This document shows, one piece after another, positions 36,174-46,854 of a stretch of DNA of 64,000 bases. The stretch lies in assembly GCA_036365515.1 (NCBI GenBank), contig CM070876.1, forward strand, positions 35,161,195 through 35,225,194, written 5' to 3'. The translations under genes were made by a program, and so were the position numbers. How positions within the stretch are numbered: the first letter of the stretch is position 1; each line of letters starts with the position of its first letter. This DNA comes from Torymus aiolomorphi. Its lineage: Eukaryota; Arthropoda; Insecta; Hymenoptera; Torymidae. The notes under the pieces are model-generated. The model was not told the DNA's origin. It ran no database searches and worked only from the letters and a program-made list of their open reading frames with translations.

Positions 36174-37288
36174 GGCACGACCGCTACTATTCAGGCGAAC
36201 TTTATATCTTCGACATTGCAAAAACTGTTACATCTTAAATACTAATATATTATATTTTGATGGAAACTAACGCATTCTGTGTTAAATCAAATCCTATTAA
36301 ATGGTAAGCGAAAATCGACTATTTAAGGTGTATTTACGCGTTATTAAAATTGTTTTTATAGGTTTAGATCGCGAGGAATTGATTATACACGGAAATGTTG
36401 AATGCAAAAAGTTTTTTCATTGTTATCCAAAACTTTTATATCTAATATTTCCCTGTAAAGTCAAATACTGGTGAATCATAAGCGAAAATCGACTATTTCA
36501 GGTGTATTTAGGCATTAAAAATCGTTTTTATAAGTTTATTTCGTCAGAAACTGATTGTACATAAAAATGTTAAATGGAAAAAAGTTTTGTTTGAATATTA
36601 TCTATAACTTTTGCATTTGACATTTTTATATAAAATGAAATCCGACTAAATTATAACCGAAAATCGACCATTTTAGGTATATTTAGGCATTAAAAATCTT
36701 TTTTTTTTATTTAACTGGTTAGGAATTGATCATACAAAAAAATGTTCAATAGGAAAAAGTTTTGTTTTAATATTATCTATAACTTTTACATTTAACATTT
36801 TTGTGTAAAGTCAAACCCTGTAAAGTAATAGCAAAAAACGACTATTTTTGATATTTTTAGCGGTTTTTTCGCTATTGTATTGCCAAATATTGTTCGTAGA
36901 AAAAAATGTTCAATGTAAGCATTTGTTGTTTTTGACTTAAAGTTAATTTTGTATACATTAAGCTTAAAAATCTGTTTTTTTTTTTATTTTCATTTGCTCT
37001 GCCATTTTTTTATTTTCCGATAGATTCGGCTCGGTAGAGAATTGTCAGTTACTTATAATTAGACGAGTATCTGCTGCAAAGCCTGTTTAGATCTATCGAA
37101 ATTTCGCTGAAATAATCGGGTTACTTGATCACATACATACGTACAGATATACATACATCTCGGAAAACGCTTAAAATGTACTCATTTTGGGTGGAAAATA
37201 GTTTTTATGTTGTAAATTTTCAGAATTTGAAGTGTTACAATTTTCGCCCTGACGAAAATATAAGGCTCTGCCGAGAAGCGGTCGTGCC
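36174..37288 (-). mobile_element. TIR element, GGCACGACCGCT family, copy 2 (1115 bp)
   Basis: Left end GGCACGACCGCTACT, right end AGAAGCGGTCGTGCC. The interior is in opposite orientation to 11685-12420 and contains several tandem ~110-120 bp modules (CGAAAATCGACTATTT, AAAAAGTTTTGTTTTAATAT, ATAACTTTTGCATTT), which explains the greater length. No transposase. Confidence 0.75.
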
Positions 37289-38061
37289 TAAAAAACCATA
37301 AATTGAACATAACGGTTCTATTCGTTCTCTGATTCGTCAAATTCATGAAAAATGCAGCTTATTCCACATTATTAATTTGCTTATGAATGTATACGAGATT
37401 AGAGTTTTGGTTTAGAATACACAGGACCACGTGCGTGCGAAATACGTTAGTAATTAATAAAATTTATACTAATCGTATACGTTCTGACATCTATCGGCCA
37501 AATCTTAAAACGTCACTATTACCAATTGAGTAACAAATCTAGATATCTACATTGCCTGTAGATGAAACGTATAGTAGTTTATCTATCATATGATGTTTCA
37601 TCACATCAAATGATAAATAATAAAATAGTAACAAAATTTGTCCCCAGATACTTTTGTACGTAAAATTAATTTTATTACTTACAAAAATTTCGGAGAAAAA
37701 ATCTTAGATGTGTGTTAAGTATGTTAGTTTATGAAAATACTATTATAAGCATGATTCAGCAGTTTCTTAATATGCCAACCTCACGAGTATGAACTTTGGA
37801 CTTACAATTTATCGACCTTAATTTTGTAAGTTGAGCATTTAGCATTGCATTCATTCGATCTCTTTAGAATCAATTGAAACTTTATATCGTAGAATCAGTT
37901 ATGTACACTTTAGAAATGTTATTTTTTATTATTAATTATATACTTTTATTATCAAATAAAAACATTTCAATAGAATTTCATAAAATTCTTCAAAACATTT
38001 TATTAACAATAATAATAAAAAAAATCTCTACTAAAACATCATAGAATTTTCGCTACCAGCA
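37289..38061. other. AT-rich 5' flank of the tRNA gene; nothing recognised
   Basis: No coding signal. A-rich immediately before the tRNA. Confidence 0.4.
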
Positions 38062-38135
38062 GGCCCATTAGCTCAGTTGGTTAGAGCGTCGTGCTAATAA
38101 CGCGAAGGTCGCGGGTTCGATCCCCCCATGGGCCA
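38062..38135 (+). tRNA. tRNA-Ile (anticodon AAT)
   Basis: A 74-nt cloverleaf: acceptor GGCCCAT/ATGGGCC with discriminator A; D arm GCTC...GAGC; anticodon stem TCGTG/CGCGA with loop CTAATAA (AAT); T loop TTCGATC. Intronless, followed by a T-run (Pol III terminator). Internal box A (TTAGCTCAGTTGG) and box B (GGGTTCGATCC) are intact. The T stem reads GCGGG/CCCCC, so one pair is a C-C mismatch where the usual sequence has a G; see the findings. Confidence 0.93.
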
Positions 38136-38799
38136 TTTTTTTTTTACTTTTGGAGGTTTATGCGTTCCTTATCAAAATAAACATCGAGTCCAAATCGATG
38201 AAAGCTAACTTTGAAGGAAAACGCATGAAAATTGGTATACGCGTTTAACATAACGTATACGATAAAACACTTAAAACAATTACGGATAGAAAAGAAGGGC
38301 GGTAATTTATTTATTTTGCAGGCTGCAAGATTTGTCAGTAATTCTTATCTTATTATACTTACAGACTACCCTATTCGTGCAGTATATGAACTTTGGAGTG
38401 TAAATTATCTGTCAGTAAAAAGTTCAATACTGCTTATGTTTACGTAAAGAACGTATCATTCGTCTGTCTTGTCATGTGTTGAGACTTTTATCGACATTAG
38501 ATAGATTAGCTTTTTGTTCTACCATTCTTTGTGGATAACAATTTTAAATACTACATAGTCATTTCAAAAATAATTTTCTACAGGAAATGTATTCAGTTTA
38601 ACATTAATATCAAAATTTCATTCATATAAGTAATGACGTTAGCAAATAGCGTTAATATTTGAATCTACCGACCTATGAAAGCCACAAGTTTTATATTGTC
38701 TGCAAAAACACTGATCGAAAACTTCATTATAAAAACGTTTTAAATAGTACAAAAATCAGTCTTTTTGCGGTTTCAAAGAAAAAGCTTCAAGTGGGTGGC
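38136..38799. other. AT-rich DNA 3' of the tRNA; no gene recognised
   Basis: A 71-codon frame at 38232-38447 has no recognisable features. Confidence 0.4.
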
Positions 38800-38933
38800 T
38801 GAGAAAGGTAAAAAAAATATTTCGAAAAAAAATGTTTTAAAAAAATTTTTTTAAACATGTTTTTAAACATCTTTTGTCTCAAAATTTTTTTATATCATTA
38901 CAAAGCTTCTTCTTTGAGGAAGCAATATCATAT
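38800..38933 (-). repeat. Hairpin-headed repeat, copy 3 (truncated)
   Basis: Reading on the minus strand: TTGCTTCCTCAAAGAAGAAGCTTTGTAATG, then the AAACATGTTTTTAAACAT/CTCAAAATTT region equivalent to copy 4. The microsatellite part is missing. Confidence 0.6.
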
Positions 38934-38934
38934 G

Positions 38935-38983
38935 CAACTCGTGTGTGACTTTTTATCACACACTAGTTGCATAATATACTATT
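38935..38983. mobile_element. 49-bp palindromic element with TATACTATT end
   Basis: ATATGCAACTCGTGTGTG pairs with CACACACTAGTTGCATAATATACTATT around a GACTTTTTAT loop. It abuts the hairpin-headed repeat. Confidence 0.6.
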
Positions 38984-39292
38984 TCAATTGATTAATATTT
39001 TTTTAGGTTTGGGATCAAAAGAAGGTGTTTTATGCTTATAGGTTTCTTATCATTTATGTAACAGGGCAAATATTTTTTATTTCTGCAAAATAATTTTAAG
39101 AAAGCATCTACATACATAGCTTTTTCAGAAAATAAAATATCTATCATTGCGGTTTTGATACTAATAGTAACTATACTGTCAATTCCGACTTCCAAAAACG
39201 TGGAAACTCTCATCCTCAATCCATGCAGGGTTGGAATAAAATTCACATTATATCTTGTTTAACTATTTCGTCAAAACAGAAAAGCTATTCAC

Positions 39293-40098
39293 CTCCGGAT
39301 CATGGATTTGTCAAGAACTTCAGGATGTAACTTTTTAAGCAAAAGAATAAACTCCGGTTTTAGGATTTTATCCATTTAATTCTAATGGGTCTGAAGTTTG
39401 CATCATTGGAATGCAACGAAATAATGTTTTACCTTTGATTAAAGTTATTAAACAATGGAAATTTTATATACACGAAAAATTAATATTAATTAGTATAAAC
39501 TTGAAATAAAATGAATTATTTTTTTTTTATTTCGCTGCACTCAAACGTTGCACACTTCAAACCTATTAATTCTAGGGACCTAGATAAAGCAGTTTTTCGA
39601 AATATCTTGACGAATAAGAGTCCACGGAGACCTAAATAAGTCGTTAATTAAAAATTTTAGAATAATCACTGAAAAATAAACAGACCATATAGTCAAAAAG
39701 AGCTTTAGTTTAAGCTTTGATTACTTTAATAATATTAGTTCTAGGGAAGCTATAAGCAATCAAAGACAGAGTAAGAAAATGGTTAAAAATATCACCCAGA
39801 AAATCGTTAGGAAAAAGGGATTTTTAACCTTTTTTTTTACGCTGTCCTTAATTATTTACAACTTCCTGAGAAATTAATATTTGTAGAAGAATTACAGCTT
39901 AAATTGGAGTTCTTTCTGGTCATTTATTGTTTATTTATGCGTAATTATTCTGGCACTTCTATAGCTATCAGCTTATTTAGGTCTCCGAAGACACCTATTT
40001 TCCCTAGATATTTCGAAAAACTGCTTCCAATACAGGGGTTTATTTTTCTATCTTAAAAAATTACATCCTGAAGTTTTAGCCAAATTTATGATCCGGAG
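39293..40098. mobile_element. TIR element, CTCCGGATCAT family (806 bp)
   Basis: CTCCGGATCAT at 39293 and its complement ending at 40098 begin imperfect inverted arms (~50 bp terminal, plus an inner pair ACTGCTT..TTTCGAAATATCT near 39590 and 40010). The interior segment AAGCAATCAAAGACAGAGTAAGAAAA at 39745-39780 recurs in the element at 56379-56992. A terminal fragment is at about 13308. Confidence 0.7.
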
Positions 40099-40653
40099 CC
40101 AAGAATCTTAACTTGTTAGACATGTGAAAATTCGTAAAAATTTTTCAATGGGGCTTTTTCCTCCGCTTGGCAGCGCTAGTAAGATATATATATATATCTT
40201 ATTAGAATAAACAGTTGCATAAGTTGTAGGAGAAAATTATAGGACTATTTAGTACTTTGCAGCAAGCAAAGTACTAAATAATTCATTAACACTAAGTTTT
40301 TTTAACTCCTCCACAGCTCGTTATTCATTTCACATGCATATAAAATCGGACTAATGCAAGAATTACCACAATTTTTTCGAACCTTGGCCTTCTTTACAAA
40401 CCTCGCCTTTCGGATTCCTTCGCTTAGGAGTTTGCTTAAACAAAAAAAAAGATAAAAAAGCTCTCATCACGCGCATCGGGGGCTTTTTACGCGCCTCTGC
40501 TTGGTTATCGATCAGCGTATACAAGCGTGCGCGCGTCGCGAGATTTGCGCTACTATCCACTGCAGTGTAGCTATATATGTGTGTATATAGCATGCGCTGA
40601 AAAGTGACGCAAGCGAGCAGAGTTGGTGGAAGGTGGTTCTCGAGTGCGCTCTC

Positions 40654-40704
40654 CTATTGGTCGGCGGCCGGTATAAGCTCTGCCAGGTCTCGCGACTGTA
40701 TTCA
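40654..40704 (+). promoter_or_regulatory. Core promoter: inverted CCAAT, TATA box and initiator
   Basis: CTATTGG (inverted CCAAT) at 40654-40660, TATAAG at 40672-40677 and an arthropod initiator TTCAGTT with its A at 40704. The TATA T lies 32 nt upstream of that A, the canonical spacing. The surroundings are unusually GC-rich for this window. Confidence 0.65.
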
Positions 40705-40735
40705 GTTCTGTTGTTACTCACCCACTGTATACTTG
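40704..40735 (+). other. Putative 32-nt non-coding first exon
   Basis: Runs from the initiator A to a consensus donor (CTTG|GTAAGT at 40736). It has no ATG. The next recognised coding exon on this strand is UCP exon 1, so this may be the UCP leader, spliced over ~5.4 kb; that link is inference. Confidence 0.45.
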
Positions 40736-43700
40736 GTAAGTACAAAGCATACAATATTTTTACTCTATTTTCACTGCTCGCTATCAAGTCCAACAGAAAT
40801 AAGTCTTTCAAAGATCGGCTCTTTGTTTTCTCTCGAACATTCGCGAGACGAGAGAAACTTACAGTAGCTATACGTTCGACGCGTTTTCTCTTTTCACGGT
40901 TGGGAACAAAGACGTAAACAGCTGATTCTCCACCGATCGATGACAGGTCTGTCGTTCTTCTTCGTGTGTCAGAAAATATTAAATCTTCCATGTGCAACGA
41001 AGGCATTGCCTTTTTCAAATGTCGGAGATATTCATTCTGGCCTTCAGTTTATTAAAATTGTCAATTTTAAATCTTTTAAATATTCACGGAAGTGGTATTT
41101 GGTTGCTCAACTACGTCACCTATTTCGCTGACACCTTTTCTTAAAATTTTATTTTTATAGCATTGATCGCGTTCTATTTTTGGAAAAATATAATTTTGGC
41201 TTTATACTGACGGCAAGTTTGGTATCGGATGTGCGTCAGTTAAAAAATTTATGAGTAAGTCCGAAATTCGGGCATAGATATGTATTTTTACGTTTACAGG
41301 GATGTGTAATCAATAACACGTCCGTCGACTCCATTTCTCTTCTGCTTCTGCGCAAGGACGCAAATCCCGGTTATTAATCTGATTTTACAAATTTATATTA
41401 ACCGTTAATATTACATGCTTGATTTTCAAATTTTTAAATGAATACTGGCATCGCTTGTTAATCAATATTTATTTTTCATATATTAATTGAATTCTTAAAA
41501 ATTTAACTTATTTTTACAGTATAAATTTATTATCGATGTAAGTACATGTCAAACAACTAAATAATTGATTTGAATAAGATAAACCGTAGTTTTGCTATTT
41601 TATTTGATTGATTGTTAACTTTCCCTCTAATAATGATATAGTTTATTCATGAATATAGCTGCCATCAGAATAATTACGTTAAAATATTTTTTACGTATAT
41701 ATTGAAAACTACGCTAATAATTTTTTTCGCGAAACCTTCACTGACTCTAACAACAATTAAAGTTAAGCATATTATTGATAAAAAAAATTCTTAACTTTAA
41801 GTAAATTAAAAGATACGTTAAATGATAATCTTCTAGATATGAATTAACTATATTTTTATAACGAATTCTTAAAATTAATAAATTATTTATAGAAAATATT
41901 CGGTGTATTGAATCTATTAAAAATCAACAGTTGTTATTAGAAATTTTTTTTTATACTCCTAGTTTCTAAGTAATTTACAAAATAAAAATTTTCATGTCGA
42001 AAGGCTTTTCTTCAATGTCAGTCAATTATGCTATGCTCGATATCACTTTTCTGTAAAATGCAGATTTTTCTCGCGCATGAAAACATTATTATGTACTGTT
42101 CCTATATCAATAAACAAAGTGACAAAGGTATCTTGAACTCAATTCGAAGATTTCAATTAGTCATTCGATAGGCGATCGTTACGTATGCGGGAAAGTATTA
42201 AGCGCACGCGCAGTCTTGTTCGTTCGTTTGGACTTTGCTCGTCAGCTCGCCCTGGAACGAATGTGCGCACAACGGATGCGCGACTGCTATGCTGTCAACC
42301 GCTTATCTTCATTTGAATCATGCCGAGTAATATTTACGAGAAACGCAAGAATCGATTTACGATTAATACATTCTAATCAGACGCTTGACACTGAAAATTA
42401 TGCGATAACATCAAACTGCTCTGATTATAAACTTGATGCGTTCCATTCACAAGTGATTGATACAATATTTTTACGACTTTTAATTATCACTAACATTGAT
42501 TTGAAGATAAATCTAATTTCTTTTTAAGTTTAAATAAAATATAATGTAATTATTAAACTATGCCCTTATTTGTTAAACTTTGTATAAAGTACATTATACA
42601 AAGACTGAAGTTAATAATATTTATGTTGATAGATTTGTTTATAATAATTTATATAATTCAAGAGTGCTAGTATTCAAACAATAGAATATTACATGACGGC
42701 ATGGTTATTATTTGATTTGTTTTCTTTTATGTTGATTTTCAATGACAGAAATTAACAAATTTACTTGAAAAGTAATTTATAAAGTAATAACTGATTATAA
42801 AGGTGGACATTCAGCATGAATATTTTATATAATATAAACTACTATAAACTCTTTAAATATCAAAACAACTCTTTTGTTTTTAGATAAAAAATTTTTTAAT
42901 AAAAAATTACTAAATTTATAAAATTGTAGGTTTTTAAAATTGCGAACAGGTTTTAGGACAAATAAAAAAAACACTAAATATGTATTACTTCTCTTGAAAA
43001 ATTAATCGTTTTCTCTCTTGGCATCTGACCCTAAACGATTTTTTCTTGTTTTTTCAAATTATTGTTAGCTTTTTTTCTCAATTTAACAAGTTTAAATGTT
43101 TTTTATTGTAAAAAATCTTTTATAAAGTTACATTAAATATATACTATTATAATATAAACTTTAAAAGACTGCAGTGATTTTCTTAATAACAAACTCTATA
43201 TACTATACTATATAATAAACATTACAATAATAGACCTTTTAATTGAATACAAAATATTAACTCTATCGCAGAAGAAAAATTGATTATAGTCATACAGTAT
43301 GTAAAAGATAATTTGTAAGGTTTTGTCGGGTGAATAGTAAAATAATATTAATATATTACATAAAAATAAATACACTAATTTAAATAACTACGCTCATTAA
43401 ATCGTTTTACTTTATCAGATAAATTCATTACACGCAAAAAGGAATAAGAGCGGTTCTAGGAAACAAAATGAATTATTATATGTAGATATAGGGTGACGAA
43501 AATGTTAGTTTATACCCTAGTTATTTCTGAAATAGTCGAAAGTATAGAAATTCTCTCAGACACATATTGGATTGTTTCGAGGGGGAAAACTTTGTAGGTG
43601 AGTTCCAGTACTTGTGCATACGGTATACAGTCATTTTTGGGACACCGTGTATACAAGTAAGAGGAGAAGATATTTAAGAGTAAGAGAAATAACATATTCA

Positions 43701-46161
43701 GTAGTTCATATTATTTTCATTGCTGTTGTGTATCACAGGTTCAAAACAACTTCATGAAATTTGAAGGCAATATAAGAATGAATCTGATTGAGAATGCATT
43801 TATTGAACTGAATTGTTTCTTGTTACCACTTATTCTTGATTGACACAAAAATGACTCAAAATCTGATATACGTCATTGAAAAATTTTAATACAAAACCGT
43901 TTATATTAAAATATCAAATATATGAACCGAAAATATTTTAATATATTTTTATGTAAGTAGCCGTTAATCGATTTCCATAGCAACAAAGCCATCCAACTGA
44001 CATGGCGCGATTCGCACGAACCAATACATTAAAAGCAACTTGAATACGGGAAGCGGAAATAACTCTAGTCTCACGCACACTGGAAATTTCTCATGTACAG
44101 CAATTCAAAGTCAAAGGTGATCGAGCGTTTTCCGTTCGTGGCTTGTTATTGTCTCATAGTTGCGTACATTTATGTCCCACTAGCTGTGCTTTCCTCCGGA
44201 CCAGTGCAGACAAATTGCTGCGCAACAGGTTTAAAAGATACTTGTGCCTACTCCTCAATATTTCTTGTTAACTGGCACACCTGTGCATACACTGTATATA
44301 CAGTATACGCGAACAAAACAGAGGTCTTCTGTGAATGGAATTTCTTTCCTTTCCTTTCTTCCTACCCCTGGGTTCTCTCCCACCTCGGAACATTATGAAT
44401 CAAGGTTAGGAAGGGAGACGGAGAAAAAGTGTGCGCGTTTCAGAAAAAGAACTCACAACGATCCGGCACATAGTATACATAAAAGTCTGACGGACAACAC
44501 ACAGTAGCACGTGAGCGCGAAATTTTGCCTGGCTGTTCTCCAATTGCCATGCGTTCGCTATTTTTAACGTCTCCGCTAATGTGTACGCTTAACTTGATCG
44601 TTCGCTCCGTTGCGTGTGATGCAGAAAATTCATGAGTGTTTTTAGTTGTTAAATTTGCCCATTTTAAGTGGCAATTGTAGTTGTCGTACGAAATAGGCAG
44701 TTGGACTGAAAAAAAAAACTAATTGAAAATAGGAAAATGTGAGTGTTATTATTATTTACGGTAGTTGCAGATACGGAAACCAATGGTGTACAGTGACATC
44801 ATAATGATAGAAAAGTTTCGAGTAAGCTTTCAGAGTGATAGTGTATTTTTTATGCATCTCCGCGTGTATAGAACTAAATTTATTTCCTCTGAAGTTTTTC
44901 CGCATTTATAATAAGAATTTGTTTGCTTTTTTTTTAGTAACGAGCGTTTTAATTGGTACAGTCTACTTTGTTTATTGTATGTAGTAAAAAGTTCTTTTTC
45001 GCCAATGAAAAATATTTTCTCCTATAAGGACAGGTATTTTCTCAAGAGCCTTGCATTTCGATACAATGTCACTACAACATCGGTTTCACTAACTATGGAA
45101 ATTACTTTACGCTTTTATTGAATATAATACATGTGATAATGCCAGTACAAAGAACGATTTTTGAATTAGTGAATGTTTTTAGTTACCTTTTGATAAAATA
45201 TTTATTTTATTTATATAAATATATTTTGCTAGTAAAAATTTTAATTTACAAAAAGACTACGAGAAAACATGAGAAAACATCAATTTGTAATTCAAATGTG
45301 TGTTTTGGTTTGTGTATTCGATAGTGGACGGACGTGCGTGTATCTGGATTTTGAAATGACAGACCTCTTTTTTGTAATTAGGTACTACATTCAGAACAAA
45401 GACTTTTGTTTATCAAAGTTTATTTCATTTTATTTTTACAATGATTTCTTAATTGTTAACATTTTTTTTAATGAAATTTTGTACAGTGATAGATTCTTAT
45501 AATATACAGAGCAGTGTTTTTTCTTTATTTTACGTAATTATGCATATAAAAAACGCGAACATTTCAATCTTAAAATTGAGAGAAGCACTCCATTAACAGT
45601 ATAGAAAGAGACGATGAAGACTTTCATTAATTAGTTATAGTAAAGTTATACATTTTATCTTAATAATGCCATTTTAAATAGGAATCTAAAAATACACATA
45701 TGTTATACCTATTTAATGCCAAAAAGTACAATGTCGTCACAGACGACTATCATTCACCCTCTCCTCTGCCTCATATATTATCGGCTGTATATGATATAAT
45801 TTATAATTATAATTATAAGAATACTGGTCAATTAATCTTATTATTAAATAAAAAGGAAACGTTTGTTCACTAAAATCTCAAAAACTATTGAACCCATCAC
45901 CCCAAATTTTGACAGTAGCTTTATTATGTACTCCGAAGAGTCATAGATTATGTAATATAATGTAATATAATATAATCACCGCCTCCTCAGGGGGAGGGGG
46001 GGTCGTAAGCTTTTTAAAACAACTATATAATATAGCCTATTAACCTAGAATGCGGGTGAAGCCACGACGGGGGCTGCTAGTAAAAGTATACTGTATATAG
46101 CTGTCATACCATATTATAGGTACATTCTATTAATGTTACGAATCTCTGTTTTATGTTGCAG
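40736..46161. other. Putative first intron; AT-rich with GC-richer islands
   Basis: No coding exon recognised. GC-richer stretches at 42180-42310 and 43990-44640 could be enhancers or alternative promoters. A 101-codon frame at 44093-44398 has a hydrophobic start but no recognisable family. Confidence 0.4.
45860..46080 (+). mobile_element. Possible Helitron-like 3' end
   Basis: CTCAAAAACTATTGAACCCA...ends with GCGGGTGAAGCCACGACGG...CTGCTAG followed by T. This resembles insect repeats that end in a GC-rich segment and CTAG|T, as Helitrons do. The terminal hairpin here is weak. Confidence 0.35.
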
Positions 46162-46170
46162 AAAAATAGT

Positions 46171-46272
46171 ATGTATAAGGAATTTCGTGGCAAAGAAATA
46201 AAACACGAGCCGCGGTCGCGAGGACTGCACTCATTCCCCGATCACTTTAGAGAACCCAGGCTTATGTTTTAA
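46171..46272 (+). CDS. Upstream ORF in the UCP leader (33 codons)
   Basis: ATG at 46171 to TAA at 46270-46272, ending 158 nt before the UCP start. It begins 9 nt after a good acceptor (TTTTATGTTGCAG at 46161), so the leader exon probably runs 46162-46550 and contains it. The peptide ([14 protein letters not shown]...) is not recognised. Mammalian UCP2 mRNAs carry an inhibitory upstream ORF of similar length; whether this is the same kind of control is inference. Confidence 0.4.
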   Translation: MYKEFRGKEIKHEPRSRGLHSFPDHFREPRLMF

Positions 46273-46430
46273 AGGGTTCTCCCCCAAATACCACCGACGA
46301 GGAGGCTGTAAATAGTGTACATATTACTGAACATTTAAGCTCAAAAGTATTATCAGCTAAGTTTATAGTTTTTAAATTATACGCCAAGAGGAAAATTTGC
46401 AAAGAGGAAGTAACATCAATTGATAGAACG

Positions 46431-46550
46431 ATGAAGGCCGATACGCAAAACGAATTATCTCTGGGAACCAAACTTATTACCGCTGGAACCGCGGCTTGCA
46501 TCGCGGATCTAGCAACTTTTCCTTTAGATACCGCTAAAGTTAGAATGCAG
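46431..46550 (+). CDS. UCP: UCP exon 1 (40 codons)
   Basis: Start ATG to ...TAKVRMQ with donor CAG|GTAAAT, phase 0. Includes transmembrane helix 1 ([18 protein letters not shown]) and the first PxDxxK motif. Confidence 0.93.
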
Positions 46551-46766
46551 GTAAATAATGCATGTAACAGATAAGGTTACAGTAGTTCAGCTTCGATAGT
46601 AATAACAACATTTTTTTTGCTTCCTCATAGAGGAAGCTTTGTAACGGTGAAAAAAAATTTCGAGACAAAAAATGCTCAAAAAGATGTTTTAAGGCGATGT
46701 ATGTCGATATTTGTTAATTTTGAGAAATTTTTTTTTCGTGGATGTGTGTGTATGGTGTGTGTGGGT

Positions 46767-46854
<88 letters not shown>

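Noticed and set aside
40512..41018. 168-codon minus-strand ORF over the promoter
   Set aside because: No recognisable domain; overlaps the plus-strand core promoter and other open frames.
44093..44398. 101-codon ORF with hydrophobic N-terminus and cysteines (possible secreted protein)
   Set aside because: Hydrophobic stretches are common in AT-rich frames; no supporting context, and it lies within the putative UCP first intron.
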